Source of the DNA: Oscillospiraceae bacterium
Lineage (GTDB): Bacteria > Bacillota > Clostridia > Oscillospirales > Oscillospiraceae
NCBI GenBank assembly: GCA_022800665.1
Contig: JAAWQS010000003.1
Location: 1-64,000 of the forward strand
Reading direction: 5' to 3'
DNA length: 64,000 nucleotides
Part shown: piece by piece, positions 52,137-60,447 of the stretch
Numbering within the stretch: the stretch's first letter is position 1
How the letters are laid out: every line of letters begins with the position of its first letter
Made by a program: the position numbers and the translations under genes
The notes under the pieces: model-generated
The model's database searches: none
The model's input: only the letters and a program-made list of their open reading frames with translations
What the model was told of the DNA's origin: nothing

Positions 52137-53420
52137 ATGAAAAAGAACGATCCGAGATACCGCAATTTCGTCCAGATTCTGCGGGAGGAGCTGGTCCCCG
52201 CCATGGGCTGTACGGAACCCATCGCCATTGCCTACGGCGCGGCCAAGGCCCGCGAGGTGTTGGGCTGTCTGCCAGAGAGCATCCGCGTGGAGGCCAGCGG
52301 CAATATTATTAAAAATGTCAAGAGCGTGGTTGTCCCCAACACCGGAGGGTTGAAGGGTATCGAAGCTGCTGCGGCGGCGGGAGCCGTAGCCGGAGACGCC
52401 GGGAAAATTCTGGAGGTTATCTCCCAGGTCACGGACGTCCAAAAGTCAGAGATCAGAGGCTACCTGGACAGCCGCGATGTCACCGTCGCCCCGGCGGAGG
52501 GGGACGTAATCTTCGACATCATCCTGACCCTGACCGCCGGAACCGATACTGTCCGGCTGCGGATTGCCGACTACCACACCAACATTATCCTCATTGAAAA
52601 AAATGGGGAGACGCTTCTGAAAGGCGGCGCAGTCGCCGCCGCCGGAAACGCCGCCGGGCTTACCGACCGGTCCTGCCTGGAGGTGGAGGCAATCATGGAT
52701 TTTGTGGAGACCATGGATGTGGACGACGTGCGGGAGATGGTTCAGCGGCAGGTGGATTACAACTACGCCATCGCCCAGGAGGGCATGTCCGGCGACTGGG
52801 GAGCCAATATCGGCAAGGTGCTCCGCGAGCACTACGGCGAGGATGTGAAAATCCGCGCCCGATACATGGCCGCGGCAGGCTCCGACGCAAGAATGAGCGG
52901 TTGTGAAATGCCGGTTATCATCGTCTCCGGCAGCGGCAACCAGGGGATTACCGCCTCTGTGCCGGTGGTCGAGTACGCCAAGGAGCTGGGAACGGACCTT
53001 GAGACTATGCTCCGGGCCGTCGCCCTCAGCGATTTGCTGACCATCCACATGAAAACCGGTATCGGACGGCTGAGCGCATACTGCGGCGCAGTCAGCGCAG
53101 GCTGCGGCGCGGGAGCCGCCATTGCCTATCTCAACGGCGGCGGCTTCCGGGAGGTGGCCCACACCCTGGTCAACGCCCTGGCTACCGTCTCCGGTATGAT
53201 CTGCGACGGGGCGAAGCCCTCCTGCGCGGCGAAAATTGCGGCGGCGGTGGACGCCGGTATCCTGGGCTACAACATGTTCCGGAGCAGTCAGCAGTTCCGG
53301 GGCGGCGAGGGCATCGTCGCCAAGGGCGTGGAGGCTACCATCTCCAATATCGGACGGCTGGGCCGCTTCGGGATGCGGGAGACGGACCGGGAGATTATCC
53401 GTATTATGACTGGCGTCTGA
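52137..53420 (+). CDS. cyuA: L-cysteine desulfidase / serine dehydratase alpha-type family (UPF0597)
   Basis: A 427-residue oxygen-sensitive iron-sulfur enzyme family that splits cysteine to pyruvate, sulfide and ammonia (CyuA/YhaM). Conserved Cys segments are LVPAMGCTEPIAIAYGA, SAGCGAGAAIAYLNGGG and MICDGAKPSCAAKIAAAVD, which supply Fe-S ligands, and VVVPNTGGLKG is another landmark. GGGAGGG precedes the ATG. No cyuP transporter or cyuR regulator is adjacent. Substrate (Cys or another small amino acid) is inferred from family. Confidence 0.9.
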   Translation: MKKNDPRYRNFVQILREELVPAMGCTEPIAIAYGAAKAREVLGCLPESIRVEASGNIIKNVKSVVVPNTGGLKGIEAAAAAGAVAGDAGKILEVISQVTDVQKSEIRGYLDSRDVTVAPAEGDVIFDIILTLTAGTDTVRLRIADYHTNIILIEKNGETLLKGGAVAAAGNAAGLTDRSCLEVEAIMDFVETMDVDDVREMVQRQVDYNYAIAQEGMSGDWGANIGKVLREHYGEDVKIRARYMAAAGSDARMSGCEMPVIIVSGSGNQGITASVPVVEYAKELGTDLETMLRAVALSDLLTIHMKTGIGRLSAYCGAVSAGCGAGAAIAYLNGGGFREVAHTLVNALATVSGMICDGAKPSCAAKIAAAVDAGILGYNMFRSSQQFRGGEGIVAKGVEATISNIGRLGRFGMRETDREIIRIMTGV

Positions 53421-53489
53421 AACAGCAGACGCAGTAGCCGGGAATCCATGTGTCCAAAAATTTGTTTTCAGCAAAATGAAAAATAATTC

Positions 53490-53518
53490 TGTACAAGCGG
53501 GGAAAAAAATGGTATACT
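53490..53518 (+). promoter_or_regulatory. Promoter of hpf
   Basis: TGTACA, 17 bases, TATACT. The -10 is strong and the -35 poor. Confidence 0.55.
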
Positions 53519-53556
53519 ATCAACAGATACCCTAAGAGGAAGAAAGGAGCGATTTT

Positions 53557-54099
53557 ATGAAGTTCACATTTACATGCAAAAAGGTGTCCCTGAACGATTC
53601 AATCAAGGAGTATGCCGAGAAGAAAATCTCTAAACTGGACCGCTACTTCCGTGAGGACGCCGACGCACTTGTGACCTTCTCGGTGGAGAAAAGCCACCGC
53701 TGCGTTGTGGAAATCACCATCGTCAGCGGCAGCACTCTGTTCCGCGCCCAGGAGGAGTCCAGAGACGGCGATATGCGGGGCGCCATTGACGCCGCCGCCG
53801 CCACCATTGACCGCCAGATCCGCAAGAACAAAACCCGTCTGTCCAAACGCCTGCGCCAGGATGCCCTCGCGCCTGCCGTCCCCGCGGAGTTCGATGTCAG
53901 CGAGGAAACCGAGTTCCAGGTCGTCCGCACCAAGCACATCTTCGCAAAACCCATGAGCGAGGATGAGGCAATTCTGCAGATGAACCTGCTGGACCACGAT
54001 TTCTTCGTTTACCGCAATATGGAGGGTGTGGTCAGCGTTGTGTACCGCCGTAAAAACGGCGGCTATGGCCTGCTGGAGACCGACGGCGTAGAGGAATAA
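53557..54099 (+). CDS. hpf: Ribosome hibernation promoting factor, long form
   Basis: A 180-residue protein that dimerises idle 70S ribosomes into 100S particles. The N-terminal S30AE domain (1-95; TCKKVSLNDSIKEYAEKKIS) is joined by a linker to the C-terminal dimerisation domain (QVVRTKHIFAKPMSEDEAIL, DHDFFVYRNMEGVVSVVYRR). Both domains are needed for the long form. GAAAGGAG sets the start. Confidence 0.96.
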   Translation: MKFTFTCKKVSLNDSIKEYAEKKISKLDRYFREDADALVTFSVEKSHRCVVEITIVSGSTLFRAQEESRDGDMRGAIDAAAATIDRQIRKNKTRLSKRLRQDALAPAVPAEFDVSEETEFQVVRTKHIFAKPMSEDEAILQMNLLDHDFFVYRNMEGVVSVVYRRKNGGYGLLETDGVEE

Positions 54100-54130
54100 G
54101 CCATCCGGCGCATGATGCGCCCATTGATAC

Positions 54131-54167
54131 GCTGGAGCGGGGCCGCGAGGCTCCGCTCCAGCTTTAT
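54131..54167 (+). terminator. Terminator of hpf
   Basis: A 10-bp stem GCTGGAGCGG/CCGCTCCAGC followed by TTTAT. Confidence 0.75.
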
Positions 54168-54189
54168 GAGCTGAATTTGGAGATAATAT

Positions 54190-54861
54190 ATGTATAGAAT
54201 CTTTCTCGTTGAGGACGATGACGCCATTGCCTCTGCCGTCGCCGCGCACATCTCCTCCTGGGGCTGGGAGGCCCGGCGGGCCGGAGACCTGACGCGGGTG
54301 CTGGAGGAGTTCGCCGCCTTTGCCCCCCATCTGGTGCTGCTGGACATCGGCCTGCCCTATCGCAACGGCTACCACTGGTGCAGTGAAATCCGGCGGCTGA
54401 GCCGGGTGCCGGTTGTCTTCCTCTCCTCTGCCTCGGACAACATGAACATTGTCATGGCCATGAACATGGGCGGGGACGACTTCATCGCCAAGCCCTTTGA
54501 CCTGGAGGTGCTGGCTGCAAAGGTGCAGGCCCTGCTGCGGCGGACCTATGATTTCGGCTCCGTTGCGCCGCTGCTGGAGCACCGGGGCGCGGCGCTGGAT
54601 ACCGGAGACAACACCCTCTCCTACGAGGGCCGGAAGCTGGAGCTGACCCGGAACGAATACCGGATTCTCCAGGTCCTGCTGGAGCACAAGGGGAAGACCG
54701 TCTCCAGAGATACCCTGATGCAGAAGCTGTGGGAGACGGACAGCTTTGTGGACGAAAATACCCTGACCGTCAACATGACCCGCCTCCGGCGGAAGCTGGA
54801 GGGCTTGGGTCTGGAGAATTTTATCCATACCAAGAAGGGCTTGGGATACCTGCTGGAGTGA
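54190..54861 (+). CDS. OmpR-family response regulator (BceR-like)
   Basis: A 223-residue two-component regulator. The receiver has acidic pair EDDD (8-11), phospho-acceptor Asp in LVLLDIGLPYRNGYHWC and Lys in DFIAKPFDLEVL. The C-terminal winged helix has LTRNEYRILQVLLEHKGKTV and ENTLTVNMTRLRRKLEGLG. The closest architecture is the BceR/VirR group for bacitracin and lantibiotic stress. The kinase gene starts 4 bases later; no BceAB-type ABC transporter is adjacent. Confidence 0.92.
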   Translation: MYRIFLVEDDDAIASAVAAHISSWGWEARRAGDLTRVLEEFAAFAPHLVLLDIGLPYRNGYHWCSEIRRLSRVPVVFLSSASDNMNIVMAMNMGGDDFIAKPFDLEVLAAKVQALLRRTYDFGSVAPLLEHRGAALDTGDNTLSYEGRKLELTRNEYRILQVLLEHKGKTVSRDTLMQKLWETDSFVDENTLTVNMTRLRRKLEGLGLENFIHTKKGLGYLLE

Positions 54862-54865
54862 TACA

Positions 54866-55852
54866 ATGAGAATGCTTTTGGGATATTTGAAGGAACGGAC
54901 CTGGTTCGTACTGCTGCTGGCGCTGTGGGTGGCCCTGTTTGCAGGGGTGCTGTATCTCTACAATTTGCCGCCGGAGGCGGCGGGGTACGGCGGACTGCTG
55001 TGCGCGGCGGCGCTGCTGCTGTGGACGGCGGTGGATTTCGTGCGCTACCGGCGGAAAATCTGGCTGCTGCGGAGTATGCTGGGGCAGGCGTCGCTGCTGA
55101 TGGACTCCCTGCCGGAAGCCGTGGGACCGAAGGAGGAGGTCTACCACGCGCTGCTCCAGGAGCTGCATCGGGAGCAGCAGGCCGCCGTCTCCGCCTCCGA
55201 CGCTTGGCGGCGGGAGACAACGGATTACTATACCCTCTGGGTCCACCAGATCAAAACGCCCATCGCCGCTATGCGCCTGATGCTCCAGGGGGACGAAACG
55301 GACCAGGGCCGGGAGCTGGCAGCGGAACTGTTCCGGGTGGAGCGGTACGTGGAACTGGCGTTGAGCTACCTGCGTTTAGGCGGCTCCGGTACGGATTACG
55401 TTATTCGGGAGTACCCCCTGGACAACATCCTCCGCAAAGCCGTGCGGAAGTATGCGCCGCTGTTTATCCGGGGGAAGGTGTCTATAGACCTCCAGGAGAC
55501 GGGAATGACCGTACTGACAGATGAGAAGTGGCTGCAATTGGTGGTGGAGCAGGTACTGTCCAATGCGGTGAAGTATGCGCCCGGCGGACGGGTGACAATG
55601 CGCCAGGAGATGGATGCCCTCCTCATTGAAGACAACGGCATCGGCATCGCCCAGGAGGACCTGCCGCGGGTGTTTGAACAGGGCTTCACCGGGTATAATG
55701 GCCGGGTGGATAATCGGTCCACCGGCATCGGGCTGTACCTCTGCCGCCAGATTTGCCGGAAATTGGGCCACACCATCACGGTGGATTCCGAGCAGGGGAA
55801 GGGGACCAGGGTCTCCATCGGTCTGGCAAGGCCATTTCTGGATGTGGAGTAG
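54866..55852 (+). CDS. Intramembrane-sensing histidine kinase (BceS-like)
   Basis: A 328-residue kinase with two helices (about 13-30 and 39-57) and only a few residues outside, the hallmark of intramembrane-sensing kinases. Catalytic boxes are the H box LWVHQIKTPIAAMR, N box VLSNAVKYAPGG, G1 EDNGIGIAQEDLPRVFEQGF and G2 STGIGLYL. In the Bce system such kinases get their signal from an ABC transporter. The absence of one here means it must use a distant partner or a different stimulus. Confidence 0.92.
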   Translation: MRMLLGYLKERTWFVLLLALWVALFAGVLYLYNLPPEAAGYGGLLCAAALLLWTAVDFVRYRRKIWLLRSMLGQASLLMDSLPEAVGPKEEVYHALLQELHREQQAAVSASDAWRRETTDYYTLWVHQIKTPIAAMRLMLQGDETDQGRELAAELFRVERYVELALSYLRLGGSGTDYVIREYPLDNILRKAVRKYAPLFIRGKVSIDLQETGMTVLTDEKWLQLVVEQVLSNAVKYAPGGRVTMRQEMDALLIEDNGIGIAQEDLPRVFEQGFTGYNGRVDNRSTGIGLYLCRQICRKLGHTITVDSEQGKGTRVSIGLARPFLDVE

Positions 55853-55897
55853 CAGAACCGGAAACCGTTGCAAACAGGGGACTCTACTGCTGGTCGG

Positions 55898-55927
55898 TTG
55901 CAAAAAATCCGCCGGTTATGCTATACT
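55898..55927 (+). promoter_or_regulatory. Promoter of the XRE membrane regulator
   Basis: TTGCAA, 18 bases, TATACT, 23 bases before the start codon. CGTTGCAAAC/GGTTGCAAAA occur as imperfect direct repeats at 55866-55875 and 55896-55905. Confidence 0.6.
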
Positions 55928-55950
55928 TGCGGTCAGGAGGTGTGCCAACC

Positions 55951-56724
55951 ATGTTTAGAATCGACAATCAAAAATTCGGCGCATTTGTTGCAGAGCTGCG
56001 AAGAGAAAAGGGCATGACCCAGAAGGAGCTGGCAGAGCGTCTGTTTGTCTCGGACAAAGCGGTGAGCAAGTGGGAGCGGGGGCTGAGCCTGCCGGATATA
56101 TCCCTGCTGCAGCCTATGGCGGATATTTTCGGCGTGTCCGTCACTGAGCTGCTGGGCGGAGAGCATAGAAAAGCCAGGGAGTTCTCCACCAGCGAGGAAG
56201 AATGGATCGTAGAGGGCGCGGTGGTCGCGCTGACCGGCCAGGAGGAGGCGCGGCAGAGACAGAATCGCCGCCGCTGGGGGGGACTCTACGCCGCCGCGCT
56301 GGCCTGCGCTGTGCTGGAGGCGCTGCTGTTCGGCAGGCGCCTGCTGGACCCGGCTGCTGCACTGATGATTCTCCCCCCTGTGCTGGCCGCAATATTTGGG
56401 CTGCATTTCTGCTGCTTTGCCAAGGAAAAGCTGCCTGCTTTTTATGACCAGTACAAAGTCAACTTCTACAGCTCCGGGATGATGCGCATGGATGTGGGCG
56501 GCGTTTATTTCAACAACAGCAACTGGCCCCATATTTTATATGTCCTCCGGGTCTGGTGTACGGCCATGCTGGCCGGATGGATTCCCGCGTATGCAGTTGT
56601 CTACAGTGCGGCGGCTTTGCTGCCGGAGATTGCGCGGTACGTTGTGCTGCTGCTCCTGTTTTTCCCAGCCTTCTTTGGAGGACTCTTCGGGCCGGTCTAT
56701 GCAGTCGGAAAAAAGTACGAGTAA
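55951..56724 (+). CDS. XRE-family regulator fused to a membrane domain
   Basis: 257 residues. The N-terminal Cro/C1 helix-turn-helix (residues 6-66; FVAELRREKGMTQKELAERL, then VSDKAVSKWERGLSLPDIS) is joined to about four or five hydrophobic helices from residue 110 on. AGGAGG at 55935-55940 fixes ATG 55951; the open frame upstream overlaps the kinase gene. Membrane-tethered XRE proteins of this shape are common in Clostridia and may regulate neighbouring transport or stress genes. The target is unknown. Confidence 0.88.
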   Translation: MFRIDNQKFGAFVAELRREKGMTQKELAERLFVSDKAVSKWERGLSLPDISLLQPMADIFGVSVTELLGGEHRKAREFSTSEEEWIVEGAVVALTGQEEARQRQNRRRWGGLYAAALACAVLEALLFGRRLLDPAAALMILPPVLAAIFGLHFCCFAKEKLPAFYDQYKVNFYSSGMMRMDVGGVYFNNSNWPHILYVLRVWCTAMLAGWIPAYAVVYSAAALLPEIARYVVLLLLFFPAFFGGLFGPVYAVGKKYE

Positions 56725-56741
56725 ACCTATAATTAGGGACG

Positions 56742-56969
56742 CAGTGGCATTTTGGCATGAAGCGCCACACCGTAGGGGCCACAGCCGCCAACGTCCACGA
56801 CATCACTGTGGCAGCGGAGCTGCTGCGTGAGGATGACGAGATTGTCTACAGAGACAGCGCTTATTTGGGACTCCAAAGCCGGGAGGAAGTCAAACAGGAT
56901 CCGCACCTTTCCCCCATCGAATGCAGAATCAACCGTCGGCCCAAAGTCTCCGACAACGCCATGGCGTAG
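56742..56969 (+). pseudogene. IS5-family transposase fragment
   Basis: The frame reads QWHFGMKRHTVGATAANVHD, then ITVAAELLREDDEIVYRDSA, YLGLQSREEV and IECRINRRPK, matching the central-to-C-terminal DDE region of IS5-type transposases (QWYFGMK, TAANVHD, GDSGYLGL, RINRRPK). The N-terminal half is missing, and about ten residues seem deleted between FGMK and TAAN. A stop follows NAMA at 56967. There are no terminal repeats that I can identify, so the element is dead. The rest of this 376-base gap (to 57100) shows only GC-rich inverted segments near 56990-57030. Confidence 0.75.
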
Positions 56970-57100
56970 CGGCCTCTCCCATGCAGGGCGCCACCGTGCT
57001 ACCGGCCTTGCCGGCGGTCCTGGTGGCGCCACTTCCCACGCGGTCATACATTAACTTCTTTATGGTATGTGCCCTAAATGGCTCCGCCTGTTTTTATCCC

Positions 57101-57853
57101 TTAAAGCCCTGGGATTTTCGGTCTCTTCGCCAACAGAACCTTGCCCATGCACACCAGCCCCCGTCCGCTGTCCGGGGGCAGTACCACATCGGCGTCGGCA
57201 CGCGCCCGGTTCAGGGAGAAGAGATACACCATCCCCATACGGTCCCGGACATACTGCTTACACAGCATGTCGCCGTCCACACAGAAAATGCCTACATCCC
57301 CGTTGGACAGCGGGTCCCGGTTGACATAGGCAATGGCTCCGTCGTGAATATACGGCTCCATGGAGTCCCCTTGTATACGCACCGCAAATTCTGCCCCCTG
57401 CGGCACGGCCCCGCTGACTTCGATCCAGTCGAAGTCCTCCCCAAAGACCGGGGAGGCATAGCCCGCCGCTGCCGGACTGCAGTAGAGGGGAATCTGGCGA
57501 ACCTCCTCCATCTCTCCATCCAGCTCCCAGTCCTGCCGGTAGGCGCACAGCGCGTCCGCCACCGCATGGAGGGCCTGCCGTCCGCCGATGTCCAACCCCC
57601 GGTATTTCTGCAGCAGGCTCAGCTCATCCGGCCCGCAGGCTGGGCCTTTGTTCTCGAAATCGTCTTGATAGAGATAGTTGGGGTCCACGTCCAGCGCCGA
57701 GAAGAGGCGCAGCAGCACATCCTCTCGCATGGCGTTATGGCCGGTTTCATAGTTGCTGACCGCAGAGAGACTCACACCCAGCGCTTTGGCCAGTTCCCCT
57801 TGGCTGATGCCCAATTCCTTTCGCCGCGCCCGCAGCCGCTGCCCAAAGCTCAT
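57101..57853 (-). CDS. S24-family (LexA/CI-like) XRE repressor
   Basis: 250 residues. The N-terminal helix-turn-helix is RLRARRKELGISQGELAKAL then GVSLSAVSNYETGHNAM. The C-terminal self-cleaving or dimerising S24 domain has AAAGYASPVFGED (cleavage-site-like Ala-Gly), catalytic Ser in IQGDSMEPYIHDG and Lys in GDMLCKQYVRD. Chromosomal or prophage CI-like repressors look alike; no phage genes adjoin it. It is divergent from the PTS IIC gene and shares a gap with a perfect palindrome it might bind. Confidence 0.92.
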   Translation of the reverse strand: MSFGQRLRARRKELGISQGELAKALGVSLSAVSNYETGHNAMREDVLLRLFSALDVDPNYLYQDDFENKGPACGPDELSLLQKYRGLDIGGRQALHAVADALCAYRQDWELDGEMEEVRQIPLYCSPAAAGYASPVFGEDFDWIEVSGAVPQGAEFAVRIQGDSMEPYIHDGAIAYVNRDPLSNGDVGIFCVDGDMLCKQYVRDRMGMVYLFSLNRARADADVVLPPDSGRGLVCMGKVLLAKRPKIPGL

Positions 57854-57882
57854 AATGCGTCCTCCTGTGGAATAGTAGCAAT

Positions 57883-57911
57883 AGTATACCGAAAATCCTG
57901 TAAAAAATCAA
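57883..57911 (-). promoter_or_regulatory. Promoter of the S24 repressor gene
   Basis: On the minus strand, TTGATT, 17 bases, TATACT. Confidence 0.55.
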
Positions 57912-57945
57912 CCTCTGCCGAGCAGAGAACTTTTCCAGTCCCCTC

Positions 57946-57973
57946 TTGACAAATGGTAAAAATAGGGTACAAT
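57946..57973 (+). promoter_or_regulatory. Promoter of the PTS IIC gene
   Basis: TTGACA, 16 bases, TACAAT. Confidence 0.7.
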
Positions 57974-57980
57974 AGGACAG

Positions 57981-58000
57981 GCATATGTCATGACATATGC
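57981..58000. promoter_or_regulatory. Perfect 20-bp palindromic operator candidate
   Basis: GCATATGTCA followed by its exact reverse complement TGACATATGC, eight bases after the -10 and so covering the transcription start. A bound dimer would block initiation. Half-sites do not match the Gram-positive LexA box; the cognate regulator is unknown. Confidence 0.75.
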
Positions 58001-58107
58001 AAATTCAAGGAAAAGAGTACATAACAATGGATAAGCTGTAAGCATTTCTGAAACGAAAAAACATCGTCATTTCCGGCAAACGCTATGGCATCGACGCCCT
58101 GAGCGCC

Positions 58108-59127
58108 ATGGCCCAGGGCCTGTTCTGCTCCCTCCTCATTGGTACGATTGTCAAAACGCTGGGCGAACAGGCGGGCCTCCCCTTCCTGGTGGACGCGGGC
58201 GGCTACGCCGCCACTATGAGCGGAGCCGCCATGGCGGTCGCCATTGGCTTTGCCCTCCAGGCCCCGCCCCTGGTTCTCTTCTCCCTGGCTACCGTGGGCT
58301 ATGCCGCCAACGCTCTGGGCAGCACCAGCCTGGTCCCTGGCCAGGCTGGCGCTGGTGGACCGCTGGCAGTTCTTTTCATCGCCATTATTGCCGCCGAGCT
58401 TGGTAAGGCCGTGTCCAAGGAAACCAAGGTCGATATTTTGGTCACGCCCCTGGCGACAATCCTGACCGGCGTAGCCCTGTCCGCCTGGTGGGCCCCTGCC
58501 ATCGGCACCGCCGCTACCGCCATAGGCAACGTTATTATGTGGGCCACCGAGCTGCAGCCCTTCCTGATGGGCATTGTGGTCTCCGTCCTCATCGGCATCG
58601 CTCTCACCCTGCCCATCTCCTCCGCCGCCATCTGCGCCGCCTTCGGCCTGACCGGTTTGGCGGGAGGCGCGGCAGTGGCAGGCTGCTGTGCCAACATGGT
58701 GGGCTTCGCAGCGCTCTCCTTCCGGGAAAACAGCTGGGGCGGACTGGTAAGCCAGGGACTTGGGACCTCTATGCTCCAGATGGGCAACATTGTAAAAAAC
58801 CCCCGTATCTGGCTCCCCGCTATTTTTACATCCGCGATCACTGGCCCTATTGCCACCTGCGTGTTCCACCTGGAGATGAACGGCCCGCCGGTGTCCTCCG
58901 GTATGGGTACCTGCGGCCTGGTGGCCCAGATCGGCGTGTGGACCGGCTGGCTGGCCCCCAGCGAACTGGCGCTGGCCAACGGAGCAGCTGCTATTGTACC
59001 CGGCGCAATGGACTGGCTGGGCCTGCTCCTGATCTCCTTTGTTCTGCCTGCGGCGCTGTGCTGGGCTTTCGGACTCTGGTTCCGGAGGATTGGCTGGATC
59101 AAGGAGGGGGATTTGACCCTGCAATAA
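58108..59127 (+). CDS. PTS sugar transporter subunit IIC family protein, 5' end interrupted
   Basis: A polytopic membrane protein of the PTS_EIIC_2 family (339 residues open from ATG 58108, about nine helices). Landmarks are VDAGGYAATMSGAAMAVAIG, ALGSTSLVPGQAGAGGPLAV and PISSAAICAAFGLTGLAGG. The natural start is almost certainly ATG 58027, with AAGGAAAAGAG upstream, giving MDKL, stop (TAA 58039-58041), AFLKRKNIVISGKRYGIDAL in one frame. Codon 5 would be Lys by one A-to-T change. Translation from 58108 would lose about 27 residues and has no good ribosome site. Probably inactive or reduced. No IIA/IIB genes are adjacent. Confidence 0.8.
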   Translation: MAQGLFCSLLIGTIVKTLGEQAGLPFLVDAGGYAATMSGAAMAVAIGFALQAPPLVLFSLATVGYAANALGSTSLVPGQAGAGGPLAVLFIAIIAAELGKAVSKETKVDILVTPLATILTGVALSAWWAPAIGTAATAIGNVIMWATELQPFLMGIVVSVLIGIALTLPISSAAICAAFGLTGLAGGAAVAGCCANMVGFAALSFRENSWGGLVSQGLGTSMLQMGNIVKNPRIWLPAIFTSAITGPIATCVFHLEMNGPPVSSGMGTCGLVAQIGVWTGWLAPSELALANGAAAIVPGAMDWLGLLLISFVLPAALCWAFGLWFRRIGWIKEGDLTLQ

Positions 59128-59134
59128 GAGTCCC

Positions 59135-59656
59135 CTATCCTCCAAAAAACAGCCGTACCGCAAAGGCGGCGGACATGAAGCCTGCCAGGTCGGCCAGCAG
59201 TGCGGCAGGTATCGCATAGCGGGTTTTGCGTATGCCTGCGGAGCCGAAATAGACGGCGATGGTGTAAAAGGTGGTCTCTGTGCTGCCCAGCATCACCGCC
59301 GCCGTCCGTCCAATATAGGAATCCGGACCGTAGGCGGCCATCAGCTCGCTGCCAATCGCCAGCGCACCGCTGCCGCTGACCGGACGGACAAACAACAGCC
59401 CCACTGTCTCCGGCGGGATGCACAGAGCCGCCAACGCCGGCGCCAGCAGCTGCCCCAGCAGGTCCATGGCCCCGGAGGCCCGCAGCATATATACCGCCGT
59501 CATCAGTCCCACCAGGGACGGCAGAATGCCTGTGAGAATGGTCAGGCCCTCCTGCGCCCCTTGGGTCAGGGCTTCGTAGACGTTCACCCGCTTTCCCAGC
59601 CCGAACAGCGCCACAAAGGCCAGCAGCAGCGGTACCAAATATGCAGAATAGTCCAT
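59135..59656 (-). CDS. spmB: Spore maturation protein B
   Basis: A 173-residue membrane protein with about five helices, needed with SpmA for spore core dehydration and heat resistance. Nucleoside-transporter-gate-like repeats: VNVYEALTQGAQEGLTILTG, RPVSGSGALAIGSELM, GSTETTFYTIAVYFGS. ATG 59656 follows GAGGGGGAAC; the open frame further upstream lies in spmA. Ten bases after spmA. Confidence 0.94.
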   Translation of the reverse strand: MDYSAYLVPLLLAFVALFGLGKRVNVYEALTQGAQEGLTILTGILPSLVGLMTAVYMLRASGAMDLLGQLLAPALAALCIPPETVGLLFVRPVSGSGALAIGSELMAAYGPDSYIGRTAAVMLGSTETTFYTIAVYFGSAGIRKTRYAIPAALLADLAGFMSAAFAVRLFFGG

Positions 59657-59666
59657 AAGTTCCCCC

Positions 59667-60245
59667 TCAATTTCTCCAGATTTTGGAGAATATGCCCGCC
59701 GCCAGCAGTCCCGCCGCCACCGAGAGCGCGGACGCCGTCCAAACCGCCGGCAGGATATCAAACGCGCTTTCCGCGCCCAGAGCCGCCCGTACGCCTGCTA
59801 CCGTGGTGGGCAGGAGCTGGATGGAGGCTGTATTCAGCACCACCAGCCTGCACAGCTCATCCGTCGCCCTGCCGCCGGTCCCCGCCGCCATGCGCTGCGC
59901 CGCCTTCACCCCCAGAGGCGTGGCGGCGTTGCCCAGCCCCAGCAGGTTAGCGGATACATTGCCGGACAGCGCGGCCAGCGTATCCGGGTCCTGGGAGGCC
60001 CGTGGCAGCAGCCGCCCCAGCAGGGGCCGGAACAGACGGCAGAGTCCGTCCAGCAGCCCGCAGGCTTTCATCACCGACATCACCCCGTTCCACAGACACA
60101 TGACCCCCGCCATGCCCAGGCAGAGCTCTACCGCCGCCCCCGCTCCCTCCAGCGCGGCGCTGCCCACCGCGCCGATGGTTCCCTTGAAAAGACCGCACAC
60201 AACAGACAGTGCCACCATGCCGGACCACACCCAAGCCATTGCCAT
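59667..60245 (-). CDS. spmA: Spore maturation protein A
   Basis: A 192-residue membrane protein, partner of SpmB. Family landmarks: ELCLGMAGVMCLWNGVMSVM, SANLLGLGNAATPLGVKAAQ and CRLVVLNTASIQLLPTTVAG. AAGGAAGTGG precedes the ATG. dacB, often upstream, is not here. An imperfect CGCTAT/ATAGCG inverted repeat (60281-60302) lies in its leader. Confidence 0.95.
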   Translation of the reverse strand: MAMAWVWSGMVALSVVCGLFKGTIGAVGSAALEGAGAAVELCLGMAGVMCLWNGVMSVMKACGLLDGLCRLFRPLLGRLLPRASQDPDTLAALSGNVSANLLGLGNAATPLGVKAAQRMAAGTGGRATDELCRLVVLNTASIQLLPTTVAGVRAALGAESAFDILPAVWTASALSVAAGLLAAGIFSKIWRN

Positions 60246-60353
60246 TTTATTCCACTTCCTTATTATTTTTGAACGGTAAACGCTATCCCTAAATATATAG
60301 CGATAAAAATCAAAAAAATGCGAAGATTTTACTATAATTTTTGTAAAAAATGG

Positions 60354-60383
60354 TTGAAATGCACCCCCATTGTGTGGTAATCT
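60354..60383 (+). promoter_or_regulatory. Promoter of abrB
   Basis: TTGAAA, 18 bases, TAATCT, in an AT-rich divergent gap shared with spmA. Confidence 0.5.
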
Positions 60384-60447
60384 AACTTATACAATCCAGG
60401 AGAGGCAAGTACCTCTGAATTTGTGGAGTTGAAAGGGAGGGTTTACC

